24,363 nt of DNA, taken from positions 1-24,363 of the forward strand of contig DHOO01000137.1 in assembly GCA_002409975.1 (NCBI GenBank). Reading direction: 5' to 3'. This document shows, piece by piece, positions 6,751 through 15,927 of this stretch; position 1 is the stretch's first letter, and every line of letters starts with the position of its first letter. The position numbers were made by a program, and so were the translations under genes. The notes under the pieces were generated by a model. That model made no database searches, was not told where the DNA came from, and saw nothing but the letters and a program-made list of their open reading frames with translations. The DNA comes from Firmicutes bacterium UBA5388 (GTDB lineage Bacteria; Bacillota; UBA4882; UBA10575).

Positions 6751-9700
6751 TAAGGCTGGTTTCTAAATTTCGCTGTCTCCGTTTCTTCCTTTTCTGACTA
6801 AAAGACTCGAAACTCAGATAAAAGACGGGAATCAAGATTAAGGTAAGAAAAGTCGATACGGTTAAACCGCCAATTACCACGATCGCCATCGGAGCTTGTT
6901 GTTCCGAACCCTCCCCCCAGCCAATCGCCATCGGCAGTAACCCCAAAATAGTTGTCAAGGAAGTCATCATAATCGGTCGAAAACGAGTAGGTCCCGCCAT
7001 CATTAAGGCCTCTAAAACAGGATAACCTTTACCCCGTAAAATATTGACATAATCCACTAAGACAATGGCATTGTTGACGACAATTCCGGCCAACATAATA
7101 AAGCCAATGAAGGCGATTACCGACAGATTAACCTGGCTGATAGCCAACGCCCAGGATACCCCAATAAAACCGAGAGGCACAGTCAGCATAATAATAAACG
7201 GTTGCAATAGTGATTCAAACTGCGCTGCTAAAATCATATAAACAAAAATAACCGCCAGCAATAAAGCAAGAAGCAAATCACGAAAAGCCGTAACCATCTC
7301 CTCTGCTTCTCCGCCAATTTTAATACTATACCCAGTAGGTAAAGGGTAGGCTCCAATTTTTTTATTAATTTCTTTGGTAATACTATTTAGATCACGACCG
7401 GAAATAGCCGCCGAAATACTAACCACCCGTTCCTGATCCTCCCGGTTAATCACATTAGGTCCTTCCACCACTCGTACCTCAGCCACCTCACTTAAAGGCA
7501 CTTGGGCGCCGATGGCCGTTGGGATCATTAGCTCCATTAAACCGGGGATTCCTTTCTCATTCTCTTGTAAGCAAACGATCACATCATACTCTTTACCCCT
7601 AACTTTAAACCTGGTGGCCGTTGCCCCTTCGATCGCCGTTCTGAGATAAGAAGCAATCGAATAAGCATTCAACCCCAGAGTAGAAGCCCGTTCTCGGTCA
7701 ATTTGCACTTGAAGTTCGGGCCGGCCTTCATCGAGACTTGATTCCACCTCTCTGGTTCCTTCTACTTCTTTAACCAGTGCAACAAGGTCAGCAGAGAGGT
7801 TCTCAAGTTGAGCAAAATCTTCGCCCTTCAATTTGATATTAATCGGCTTACCTGAACTACTCATTGACATCATCGACCAGGTGTCGACCTTGATCTCAGC
7901 CCCAGTAATCCCCTGTGTCCGGGTGCGAATCCACTCCGCAACTTCATCGGCGGAACGTCGGCGTTGCTTTTTATCCACCAACTGTAGAGTAATGGAAGAC
8001 TGGTCTCCTCCCGAAGACAGAAAGTTCATCGAACCTCCGCTGCCTACCATGGTAAAGACCATTGCCGTCTCAGGAATCTCAGCAATCGTCTCTTCCACCT
8101 TTCTAACTACCAACTCGGTTTCACTAAGCACCGAACCTTTTGGCATCTGAATCTGCACAGAGATTATTCCTTCATCCATACTGGGAAGAAACTCAGCGCC
8201 CACTCGAAAGATCATCACGATACTAAGCGCAAACAGAAACAAGGTAAAGAAAACGACGGTTTTCCGATGTTGCAATGACCATGCTAACATCCTTTTGTAC
8301 CAGCAGAGAATAGTTTCTTTCGACTGTCGGGGTTTTCTGGCATTCTTTACAGTTTTCTCTGCTTTGACATGCAAATACTTGGAACATAACATCGGAATCA
8401 AGGTCTGCGCCACAAAAAGAGAGGCTAACAAGGAAAAAGTCACAGTCAAAGCTAATTCTTTAAAAAGCTGCGCCGTCATCCCCCCCATAAACACCACTGG
8501 CAAAAAGACCACAATCGTCGTTAGTGTGGAAGCGGTAATCGCCATCCCCACTTCTGAACTGCCTTCAATCGCCGCTTCTTCTAAGGAAGACCCTTGATCT
8601 CGAAAACGATAAATATTCTCCAGAACAACAATGGCATTATCAACTAACATCCCAACCCCTAAAGCCAGTCCCCCTAAGGTCATCATGTTTAAGTTTAATT
8701 TAGCAAAATACAGCAAGATAAAAGTGGTAATAATTGAGATGGGAATCGCAACGCCAATAATCAAAGTGCTGGCCAAGTTACGTAAAAATAAATAGAGAAT
8801 CGCCACTGCTAACAAACCGCCGACCACCGCGTTACTTTTAAGATTATCAATGGATCTCTGGATAAAATCCGCCTGATTCATTACCACTTCAAAGGTTAAA
8901 CCCGACAACAAATCCTTTTTAATCTTAGCCATCTCTCGGAGCACCTGCCGAGAAACATTAACCGTATTAGCATCAGTCTCTTTTTGAATCGCTATTCCCA
9001 CTGCCGGTTCGCCATTTAGAAGTACATAACTAGTCCTGTCTTTAAAAGCCTCTGTAACCGAAGCCACTTCCTTTAACTTTACCATCGACCCGTGGGCAGA
9101 AGGGATATTTAGCTGTTCAATCTGTTCGAGCCGTTCAAACTGGCCGGTAGTTCTTACCATTAATTCCAGATTCCCGGAACGAACTATTCCCCCCGGTAAA
9201 TTTAGGTTTTCGGCTTGAAGAATCTGAGTGATACTTTGGAGGGTTAAACCGTAAGCATGGAGCTGAGCCGGATCCACCTCGATCTTGATAATTGAAACCA
9301 AACCGCCGGAAATATCAACCGAGGCGACGCCGTTTAGCCGCTCCAATCTTGGTTTAACCTCGTCTTCCGCCACTTGTTTTAAAGTAGCCAGATCAGAGAT
9401 CCCACTCACTGCCAGATTAATAATGGGCATCATCGCCGGATCGAATTTAAAGACCAACGGGTTATCGATTTCTTTAGGAAAAAAACTTTTGATCAGATCG
9501 ATCTTTTCCCGCACATCCAAGAGGGCAAAATCCATATTCGTCCCCCATTCGAATTGAACAATCGCAATCGATTGACCCGCCGAGGAGATCGTCGTGATCC
9601 CTTTGACATTAGGAACTGTCCCTAATACTCCTTCTAAAGGTTTAGTTACCATATTCTCAACCTCTTGCGGGCCTACTCCTTCATAAGAAGTAAAGACTGC

Positions 9701-9835
9701 CGCCACCGGAAAAGTCATCTTTGGCAAAAGATCAATATTTAAACGGGTAATGGAGACAAGACCGAGCACCAGCACCAACAGGAAAATCATTAAAGTCGTA
9801 ACCGGTCGTTTAATGGAAAACCTGGATAAATTCAT
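6746..9835 (-). CDS. RND-family multidrug efflux transporter (HAE-1/AcrB type)
   Basis: Inner-membrane proton-driven pump of an outer-membrane-spanning tripartite system. 1029 residues, full length. N-terminal helix (RFSIKRPVTTLMIFLLVLVLG), a large periplasmic porter/docking loop (about 35-330), a group of transmembrane helices, a second porter loop, and a final helix cluster. The proton-relay helix TM4 reads GVGMLVDNAIVVLEN with D399; the AcrB double Asp is Asp-Asn here, common in this branch. TM10 has AGIVVNNAIVLVDY. ATG start with GAGGTGA upstream; the adaptor stop is one base before the ATG (TAAgATG), so translation is coupled. Substrate is not predictable; an export role for drugs, bile-like compounds or lipids is possible. 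Confidence 0.95.
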   Translation of the reverse strand: MNLSRFSIKRPVTTLMIFLLVLVLGLVSITRLNIDLLPKMTFPVAAVFTSYEGVGPQEVENMVTKPLEGVLGTVPNVKGITTISSAGQSIAIVQFEWGTNMDFALLDVREKIDLIKSFFPKEIDNPLVFKFDPAMMPIINLAVSGISDLATLKQVAEDEVKPRLERLNGVASVDISGGLVSIIKIEVDPAQLHAYGLTLQSITQILQAENLNLPGGIVRSGNLELMVRTTGQFERLEQIEQLNIPSAHGSMVKLKEVASVTEAFKDRTSYVLLNGEPAVGIAIQKETDANTVNVSRQVLREMAKIKKDLLSGLTFEVVMNQADFIQRSIDNLKSNAVVGGLLAVAILYLFLRNLASTLIIGVAIPISIITTFILLYFAKLNLNMMTLGGLALGVGMLVDNAIVVLENIYRFRDQGSSLEEAAIEGSSEVGMAITASTLTTIVVFLPVVFMGGMTAQLFKELALTVTFSLLASLFVAQTLIPMLCSKYLHVKAEKTVKNARKPRQSKETILCWYKRMLAWSLQHRKTVVFFTLFLFALSIVMIFRVGAEFLPSMDEGIISVQIQMPKGSVLSETELVVRKVEETIAEIPETAMVFTMVGSGGSMNFLSSGGDQSSITLQLVDKKQRRRSADEVAEWIRTRTQGITGAEIKVDTWSMMSMSSSGKPINIKLKGEDFAQLENLSADLVALVKEVEGTREVESSLDEGRPELQVQIDRERASTLGLNAYSIASYLRTAIEGATATRFKVRGKEYDVIVCLQENEKGIPGLMELMIPTAIGAQVPLSEVAEVRVVEGPNVINREDQERVVSISAAISGRDLNSITKEINKKIGAYPLPTGYSIKIGGEAEEMVTAFRDLLLALLLAVIFVYMILAAQFESLLQPFIIMLTVPLGFIGVSWALAISQVNLSVIAFIGFIMLAGIVVNNAIVLVDYVNILRGKGYPVLEALMMAGPTRFRPIMMTSLTTILGLLPMAIGWGEGSEQQAPMAIVVIGGLTVSTFLTLILIPVFYLSFESFSQKRKKRRQRNLETSLN

Positions 9836-9836
9836 C

Positions 9837-11087
9837 TTATTTCACCTCAACTAACATCCCGTTTTTCACCTGATGCTGGCCTCTACTAATCACCATCGTC
9901 CCTTCGTTTAAACCTTCCAGCACAGAAACCATTTCTCCGGAGTTAAGACCGATTTTAATATTCCGGCGGACGGCTAACCCCTCTTCCACCACAAAAACAT
10001 AGGGTTTTTCGCGCTCATAAAGTACGGTGGAAACAGGAATGAGCGGTACATTAGTAGCCTCACCAATGGTTAGATGAGTGGTCCCCAACATCCCGGCTTT
10101 TAGCGCCTGGGACGAGTTTACTACGGAAAACTCCACCGGAAATTGTCTGGTCGCCTGCTCGGCCAGAGGACTAACAGCAGTAATCGTTCCCGTAAAAACA
10201 CTCCCCGGTAAAGCTTTAGCTTCGATGGTCACCTTCTCCCCTACCTTTAGGTTATTAATGTAGCTCTCCGGGACCACGGCTTTAGCTTTCATCCTGCTGT
10301 TATCAACAATGAGCCCAGCCGGCGCTGCGGGGGCAGCCATCCCTCCTACCTCTACATTAAACTGAGCAAGTACTCCGCTGATCGGAGCAGCCACTTTAGT
10401 GTAACTCAACTGCAACTTAGCCATTTCCAACGCGGTTTCTGCCTGTTTGACCTGGGATTTCAGAATGTTGCGCTGTTCTTCAGAGGCGCCCTTTTGCGCC
10501 GCCGTTAACCGCGCCTGGGCTGCCGTCAGATTCGTAGCGGCAATCTTTCTTTGCAGTTCCACTGCTTCCAGTTGTTTTTTCGGGATCATCTCTTTCTGAT
10601 AAAGCTCTTCCATGCGCTGATATTCAGCCTCTATATTCTCAGAGGAAGCCTTAGCTTGTAAAACAGTAGCTTCGATCTGTTTCAAATCCTCAGTCGAAGC
10701 CCCTTTTTCTAGTTGCGCTAAACTGGCGCCGGCGATCTCATATGCCGCCTCCGCCTGTTTTACTTGTAACTTTAGCTGCGTATCATCAATAACAAAAAGA
10801 GTTTGACCTTTTTTTACCTGGTCACCGGTAGCCGCCAAGACCTCCACCACCGTACCCCCGGTTTTTGGTATCAGAGGAACACTACTGTACGGAGCAAAAG
10901 TTACATTCAGCTCTGTTGTTTGTTTGATGTTTCCCCTAACAACTTCTACAACTTCTACTGTAAAGTTCTCCGTCAGCGCCTCCCCCTCAACCACCTTGGC
11001 CCCTTTACGCGCCGGACCGCCCGTAATTAAAAACCCACTAATGGCGATCACAATCATGATTATTAAAACCGTTAAACCTTTACGCAT
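9837..11087 (-). CDS. Periplasmic adaptor subunit of RND efflux pump (HlyD/AcrA-like membrane fusion protein)
   Basis: Links the RND pump with the outer-membrane channel. The N-terminus is a single membrane anchor (GLTVLIIMIVIAISGFLITGG) without a lipobox cysteine. Then comes the lipoyl half-motif (PKTGGTVVEVLAATGDQVKKGQTLF), a long helical hairpin (about 105-215, rich in Ala, Gln, Glu), the second lipoyl half (KVAAPISGVLAQFNVEVGG) and beta-barrel/membrane-proximal domains to the end (VISRGQHQVKNGMLVEVK). Start: ATG at 11087, 9 bases after GGAGG, rather than the GTG at 11093. It overlaps the end of the outer-membrane-factor gene by 8 bases (ATGCGTAA), so the two are co-translated. Confidence 0.93.
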   Translation of the reverse strand: MRKGLTVLIIMIVIAISGFLITGGPARKGAKVVEGEALTENFTVEVVEVVRGNIKQTTELNVTFAPYSSVPLIPKTGGTVVEVLAATGDQVKKGQTLFVIDDTQLKLQVKQAEAAYEIAGASLAQLEKGASTEDLKQIEATVLQAKASSENIEAEYQRMEELYQKEMIPKKQLEAVELQRKIAATNLTAAQARLTAAQKGASEEQRNILKSQVKQAETALEMAKLQLSYTKVAAPISGVLAQFNVEVGGMAAPAAPAGLIVDNSRMKAKAVVPESYINNLKVGEKVTIEAKALPGSVFTGTITAVSPLAEQATRQFPVEFSVVNSSQALKAGMLGTTHLTIGEATNVPLIPVSTVLYEREKPYVFVVEEGLAVRRNIKIGLNSGEMVSVLEGLNEGTMVISRGQHQVKNGMLVEVK

Positions 11088-12423
11088 CTTCACTTACCTC
11101 CAGCATAAATTGGTCTATTTCACCCATCGCTTTGTATAAAGCGGAAATCGCTAGGTAATAATCATATTCCGCATTCAGATAATCATTCAAGGCCATATTT
11201 AAAGTGTTATGGGCTGATAACAACTCCAGGTTGGTAGCAGCCCCCAGCTCAAATTTGGCTTTTAAAAACTCATAGTTCTCCTGGGCCAGCTTACGATTAA
11301 GTTTCGTCAATTCTAAGACCTGAGCCGTCTCGGTAACAGTCAGGTATCGCTGTCGAACTTCCAGGCGGATCAGATCTTTACTCTGCGCTAATAAGTAATT
11401 TAGTTTACTGAGGTTAGCTTCTGCTTCCTTAAGCCCGGCTCTACCCGCGCCCGCATCAAACAGCTTCCAATCGAGATTAAGCGTAAAACTCCAGATCGCC
11501 TCATCCAAGGTAAAACTCTTTTGATTTTGCGTTCCGTAGGTCCCAATCATCACCAGGTTTGGTTTCCAGTATCCCCCGCTCATTTTGCGGTTCTCTTCCC
11601 CAATGTGCACCGCTGTTTTTAGTTTTTTGAGTTCCGCTCTTCCCTCTTCCGCCAGGCGTAAAGCTTCTTCCATGGTAGGAAGAATGTGACTTGGAGCAAT
11701 CGTCGGCTTTGAAGTTAAGACCAATTCTTGAGTGGAAATTCCCAACAAGTTACAGAGATTCTCTTCCGCTAATTTCTTACCATGCCGGGCTTTAACCGCC
11801 CCTAACTCTGCTTGGGTTAATCTAATTTTGGTCTCCAGCAAATCGGTTTTCGCCGCATAACCTAAACTCAAGTTAGTTTCCACCAGTCGTTGATGTTCAG
11901 TTAATAATTTAATCTGCTCCTGACTTAAAGCCAACATCCCATCGGCTTTCAAAAAACCTATGTAGGCTTGGAAGACTTGATAAACCAGGTTTTCATACTC
12001 AGCCTGGTAATCTTCCTCCGCCGTATCCAGGCCAAAGCGAGCAAGATTAACTGCTGAGTTAAGTTTACCTCCCATATATAAAGGCCACTGCAGACTAAAA
12101 CCCGTAGCATAACTATCAGACACCCCAACCTTGTATGGCATACCAGTACGCGGGTCAATGCTCGTATACGGACCAACCCGCGTATACTTACCGTTTAAAA
12201 CTACCGACGGCCAGCGGGAGGCGCCGGCTTGGGCCAAGCGGGCGCGCGCTTCAGCCACGGCCTCGCTGGTAGAGCCTAAATTATACGGATTCGCCAAGGC
12301 CATTTGTAACGCAGCCTCAAGACTGATTCCTTCTTTTCCGCTAGCAAGCGATAGTTGAGTCATGCCAACAAAAAGAAAACAAATAAGGCTTAAATTTCTA
12401 ATCCTGTGCTCCATTTTCCTCAA
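11080..12423 (-). CDS. TolC-like outer membrane efflux protein
   Basis: Outer-membrane channel of the tripartite pump. A signal peptide (about 1-30, IRNLSLICFLFVGMTQLSLASG) precedes two OEP-type halves: the first with ALQMALANPYNLG and ARARLAQAGASRWPSV, the second with EALRLAEEGRAELKKLKTAV and GYWKPNLVMIGTYG. The helices are long and rich in Ala, Leu, Glu and Gln, with amphipathic strand segments such as YATGFSLQWPLYMGGKL. 447 residues, a normal length. The first possible start is TTG at 12423, which overlaps the tetR stop (TTGA). An ATG at 12414 is equally possible, though its GAGG is only 3 bases away. Its presence is direct evidence for an outer membrane. Confidence 0.92.
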   Translation of the reverse strand: MRKMEHRIRNLSLICFLFVGMTQLSLASGKEGISLEAALQMALANPYNLGSTSEAVAEARARLAQAGASRWPSVVLNGKYTRVGPYTSIDPRTGMPYKVGVSDSYATGFSLQWPLYMGGKLNSAVNLARFGLDTAEEDYQAEYENLVYQVFQAYIGFLKADGMLALSQEQIKLLTEHQRLVETNLSLGYAAKTDLLETKIRLTQAELGAVKARHGKKLAEENLCNLLGISTQELVLTSKPTIAPSHILPTMEEALRLAEEGRAELKKLKTAVHIGEENRKMSGGYWKPNLVMIGTYGTQNQKSFTLDEAIWSFTLNLDWKLFDAGAGRAGLKEAEANLSKLNYLLAQSKDLIRLEVRQRYLTVTETAQVLELTKLNRKLAQENYEFLKAKFELGAATNLELLSAHNTLNMALNDYLNAEYDYYLAISALYKAMGEIDQFMLEVSEDA

Positions 12424-13052
12424 AGTGACTTATCCCCCTCATCCTTTATTCCAATCCCATCTACCATTAAGTTATAGATAAAAAGCGCTTCTGCTTCAAT
12501 CTGCTCCTGATTATCTCCTAAAAACTGTCTATTCCCAAAGGCTGAAATAATGCCGGTAAAAGCAGTAGCGACCCAGTCCACCTCCAAATCCGGACGAAAC
12601 AAACCCGTCTTTAAACCTCTTTGAATAATGTCATTGTTAACTTTAACAAAATCAGTATGCCACTGGAACATCCTGTCGTGAAACTTACTGCTTAAACCCG
12701 AATGGTTACTGAGAAAAAGGCGGGCCAGTTGTCGATGATCATAGAAATAATGCAAATACTCTCTGTTAAATTCTACGAGCAACTGGCTAAAAGTCAGACT
12801 ATGATCTCCCAGAATTGACTGGAGCTTACCATTGAGAGTTTGGATTCCCTGCTCGATCATCCCCGAAAACAAGTCCTCTTTACTAGAAAAATACCAGTAT
12901 AAAGTCCCTTTCCCCACATTAGCATCTTCCGCAATCTCTGCCATGGTCGCGTTGTGATAACCCTTCTCTCCAAAGATCGCCAGCGCGGAAGCGAGGATCC
13001 GTTCTTTAGTCTCCGGTGAAGGACTATGCGGGTGAGTTTCGCTTGTTGTCAT
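12420..13052 (-). CDS. TetR-family transcriptional repressor of the efflux operon
   Basis: 210 residues. The N-terminal DNA-binding domain (about 17-62) reads KERILASALAIFGEKGYHNA, then a helix-turn-helix AEIAEDANVGKGTLYWYFSS and KEDLF, the TetR signature. The C-terminal ligand/dimer domain is helical and includes WVATAFTGIISAFG. ATG start with AAGGTGG 8 bases upstream. First gene of a four-gene operon with overlapping ends (tetR, outer-membrane factor, adaptor, RND). It probably represses its own operon through the palindrome at 13070-13081 and releases it when an efflux substrate binds. Confidence 0.93.
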   Translation of the reverse strand: MTTSETHPHSPSPETKERILASALAIFGEKGYHNATMAEIAEDANVGKGTLYWYFSSKEDLFSGMIEQGIQTLNGKLQSILGDHSLTFSQLLVEFNREYLHYFYDHRQLARLFLSNHSGLSSKFHDRMFQWHTDFVKVNNDIIQRGLKTGLFRPDLEVDWVATAFTGIISAFGNRQFLGDNQEQIEAEALFIYNLMVDGIGIKDEGDKSL

Positions 13053-13069
13053 TTCAATACCACCTTCTC

Positions 13070-13081
13070 GACCGGACGGTC
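13070..13081. promoter_or_regulatory. Probable TetR operator
   Basis: GACCG-2-CGGTC is a perfect palindrome, of the TGACCGnnCGGTCA kind bound by many TetR repressors. It lies just downstream of the operon's -10 box and about 20 bases upstream of the tetR start, where a bound repressor would block transcription. Confidence 0.7.
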
Positions 13082-13092
13082 AGTCAAGTCAT

Positions 13093-13121
13093 ATTTTACC
13101 TTCATCTCCAAGCTTCGTCAA
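13093..13121 (-). promoter_or_regulatory. Promoter of the efflux operon
   Basis: On the minus strand TTGACG (13116-13121), a 17-base spacer and TAAAAT (13093-13098): five of six matches in each box to the sigma-A consensus. Confidence 0.75.
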
Positions 13122-13180
13122 TAACTAAAATCTTTGGTAGGGCTAATTTTACAAACTCTTCATTTAGATTTTTCGGATAA

Positions 13181-13206
13181 AAGAAAAACCCCGGATCGCT
13201 CCGGGG
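13181..13206 (-). terminator. Rho-independent terminator of the mocR-alaA operon
   Basis: A 7-bp G+C-rich perfect stem (CCCCGGA / TCCGGGG, 13189-13195 with 13200-13206, 4-base loop) is followed on the minus strand by TTTTTCTT. Confidence 0.95.
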
Positions 13207-13238
13207 AGATTACCTTTACAAAAAAACGGCACCGAACG

Positions 13239-14477
13239 TCAAACCACCTTCCTAATCTTACTCTTCTGCGTATAGGTGGAAAGAAACTTTTCTAACCGGT
13301 CAAAAGCAGATTTTAGGGTTTGAATCTCCGGTAAAAATACCACACGGAAATGATCCGGGTTCGGCCAGTTAAAGCCAGTTCCTTGCACCAAAAGAACCTT
13401 TTCTGCCCTGAGAAAATCACCAATAAACTGCTGATCATCGGTAATCTTAAACCTAGCTGTATCAACTTTCGGGAAGAGATAAAGAGCCCCCTTAGGTTTA
13501 ACACAGGAAAGACCCGGGATGTCATTAATCCGGCGCCAGGCGAATTCCATCTGCTCATGAAGGCGTCCGCCGGGTTTGGTAAGATCCTTAATACTCTGGT
13601 AGCCACCGAGCGCAGTTTGGATCGCATACTGAGCGGGAACATTACTACATAAACGCATCGAGGCTAACATGTTCAGTCCTTCGATGTAACCAGCGGCGAT
13701 TGCCTTCTTCCCGCTAACCACCATCCAACCGGCGCGAAAACCGGTAATCCGGTGGGACTTAGAAAGTCCGTTCATCGTCACAAACAGCGTCTCGTCGGAG
13801 AGGGAGGCAATCGAAGTATGCTCTGCTTCGTCGTAGAGTATTTGATCGTAAATCTCATCAGCAAAAACAATCAATTCGTGGGTAACCGCCAACTCTACGA
13901 TCTGTTGGAGTAACTCTCGTGGATAAAGAGCGCCTGTCGGATTATTAGGGTTAATCACCACTATTCCCTTAGTTTTCGGAGTAATCTTCCGTTTAATATC
14001 TTCAAGGTCCGGATACCAATCAGACTGTTCATCACAGAGATAATGAACTGCCGTTCCTCCAGCCAGGTTGACCGCTGCTGTCCAGAGCGGATAGTCAGGG
14101 GCAGGAATTAAGATTTGATCCCCATTATCCAGTAAACCCTGCATGGCGGTGACAATCAGTTCACTAACCCCATTGCCAATATAAATATCATCCACCCCAA
14201 CCCCGGCAATCCCTTTTACCTGGCAGTAATGCATGATTGCTTTGCGTGCCGGGAAAATACCCTTGGAATCAACATAACCCTGAGCCTGCGGAAGGTTCTG
14301 GATCATATCACGGATAATTTCATCGGGGGCATTAAAACCAAAAGTAGCCGGATTGCCAATGTTCAGTTTCAGAATATTATAACCTTCATCCTCCAGTCTT
14401 TTCGCTTCATCTAAAACCGGACCGCGAATATCATAACAAACATGATCAAGTTTCATTGATTTTTTAAAATTACGCAT
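13239..14477 (-). CDS. alaA: Alanine-synthesising aminotransferase (AlaA-like, class I PLP enzyme)
   Basis: Probably catalyses glutamate + pyruvate to 2-oxoglutarate + alanine in the cytoplasm. From memory it follows Escherichia coli AlaA closely along the whole length: CYDIRGPVL, KLNIGNPATFGF, DIYIGNGVSELIV, APDYPLWTAAVNLAGG, INPNNPTGA, and RLCSNVPAQYAIQTALGGYQ. The PLP lysine is K240 in NGLSKSHRITGFRAGW, and R386-type substrate binding is near FNWPNPDHFRVVFLP. 412 residues, normal. ATG start with GAGGAGG upstream; its first 8 bases (ATGCGTAA) overlap the end of the regulator gene. It is last in the operon, before a strong terminator. Confidence 0.9.
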   Translation of the reverse strand: MRNFKKSMKLDHVCYDIRGPVLDEAKRLEDEGYNILKLNIGNPATFGFNAPDEIIRDMIQNLPQAQGYVDSKGIFPARKAIMHYCQVKGIAGVGVDDIYIGNGVSELIVTAMQGLLDNGDQILIPAPDYPLWTAAVNLAGGTAVHYLCDEQSDWYPDLEDIKRKITPKTKGIVVINPNNPTGALYPRELLQQIVELAVTHELIVFADEIYDQILYDEAEHTSIASLSDETLFVTMNGLSKSHRITGFRAGWMVVSGKKAIAAGYIEGLNMLASMRLCSNVPAQYAIQTALGGYQSIKDLTKPGGRLHEQMEFAWRRINDIPGLSCVKPKGALYLFPKVDTARFKITDDQQFIGDFLRAEKVLLVQGTGFNWPNPDHFRVVFLPEIQTLKSAFDRLEKFLSTYTQKSKIRKVV

Positions 14478-15927
14478 CTTTTACCTCCTCAAACTCCGAT
14501 ATTACCTGGCCAATAAGGGCAAAACCTCTTGCCATTTGCTCTTCGGTCACTCTCGCAATTCCTAAACGAAAGGTATTTTTACCCCCTCCATCCGTGTAAA
14601 AAAGATCCCCCGGCATAAACAGCACACCCCGGCGATAACATTCTGCCAACACCTGCCGGGCATTAATCCCTTCCGCCAGTTCCACAAAGATATGAAGCCC
14701 GCCTTCCCCCCAGATCCGCTGGTGAGGAATTAGTTCTGAAGCTAAGCGAACCGCCGCTTGATGACGCTGGCGATACAGATTTCTGGCGCGACGCAGATAT
14801 TTCTCGAAAGATCCATTCTGCAAATACTCATAGAGCAGCGCCTGATCTAAAAAAGTAGTATGAATGTTCATACTTCTTTTGATACTCTCTAGAGCAGCAA
14901 TCAAGTCCGCATCCCCCATCACCCACCCGATTCGTAAACCAGGGAAGAGAATCTTAGAAAAACTCCCGATATAGACCACATTATTTCCTTTTCCCGAGAG
15001 AGCCAGCAAAGGGGCGACATGGGAACCGGAATACCTAAGTTCTTCATTAAAACCATCCTCAATGATGGGAACCTGATAGCGGGAGAAGAGCTTAAGAACC
15101 TCAATCCGTTTCTCCGGAGACATGACCAGTCCGGTGGGATTATGATACGAAGGAATCAAAAATCCGGCCTTTACTGCTTGGGTGGAAAGCGTCTCCGCCA
15201 ACTGCTTAAGGTTTAAACCTTCCTCCTCCATCCGGATACCGAATATTTTGAGCTTCCGAAGTTTCATAATTTTAAGAGCCGTATTATGGGTGGGGTTCTC
15301 TGTGACAATCCCATCCCCCGGTTGGCAGATCCCCGCCAACACCAGGTTTAAGCCCTCTGTGAAGCCATTAGTGATGATCAGATCCTTACCTTCCGGATCT
15401 ACCCCTTTATTCTTTAGATAATTTATCAAGTATTCCAGCAACGGTTTATAGCCTTTAGCATATCCGTAATTAAGGAGCTTTTCTCCTTCAAGCGTAAAAC
15501 GGTCGAGAAAAGCTTTCTTAAAATCTTCGGTCTCAAATAATCCACCATCAGGTGCGATACTCTTAAAGGAGAGCATCCCTCTTTCCCATTTTAATTCAGT
15601 CTTTTCAATATCCAATTGTGACGCAGAGACAGCCTGCGGAGTTAACATCGCCGGCCAAGAGAGAGAGGTAGTCTCTCCCTGCTTAACAGTCACTTCAGCG
15701 ACAAAAGAGCCCTGACCCCGAACAGTGTAGATAAATCCTTCCTCTTCTAAATCTTGATAAGCTAAGATCACCGTATTGCGCCCAAGCTGTAAAATTGTCG
15801 CTAATTCTCGGGTTGAGGGGAGACGCTCTCCGGACTGAAGAATCCCGTTAAGAATCTGTCTTTTTAGATACTCCTTAAGCTGAAGATAGGTTGGTCTTCG
15901 CTCGTTAATTTTAAAATCTCCGAACAC
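14470..15927 (-). CDS. MocR-type transcriptional regulator (GntR winged helix fused to aminotransferase domain)
   Basis: N-terminal GntR winged helix (about 12-78: PTYLQLKEYLKRQILNGIL, LPSTRELATILQLGRNTV, EEEGFIYTVRGQGSFV). It is joined to a class I aminotransferase-like domain with HNPTG near 263 and a PLP-binding lysine at about 325 (YIGSFSKILFPGLRIGW). The segment IIEDGFNEEL replaces the usual EDDY-type sequence of the family. Such proteins sense PLP or amino-group compounds and rarely catalyse transamination. Start: GTG at 15927, 10 bases after AGAGG, is favoured over the ATG at 15969, which lies right behind the upstream terminator without a ribosome binding site. It overlaps alaA by 8 bases and may control it. 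Confidence 0.88.
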   Translation of the reverse strand: MFGDFKINERRPTYLQLKEYLKRQILNGILQSGERLPSTRELATILQLGRNTVILAYQDLEEEGFIYTVRGQGSFVAEVTVKQGETTSLSWPAMLTPQAVSASQLDIEKTELKWERGMLSFKSIAPDGGLFETEDFKKAFLDRFTLEGEKLLNYGYAKGYKPLLEYLINYLKNKGVDPEGKDLIITNGFTEGLNLVLAGICQPGDGIVTENPTHNTALKIMKLRKLKIFGIRMEEEGLNLKQLAETLSTQAVKAGFLIPSYHNPTGLVMSPEKRIEVLKLFSRYQVPIIEDGFNEELRYSGSHVAPLLALSGKGNNVVYIGSFSKILFPGLRIGWVMGDADLIAALESIKRSMNIHTTFLDQALLYEYLQNGSFEKYLRRARNLYRQRHQAAVRLASELIPHQRIWGEGGLHIFVELAEGINARQVLAECYRRGVLFMPGDLFYTDGGGKNTFRLGIARVTEEQMARGFALIGQVISEFEEVKDA

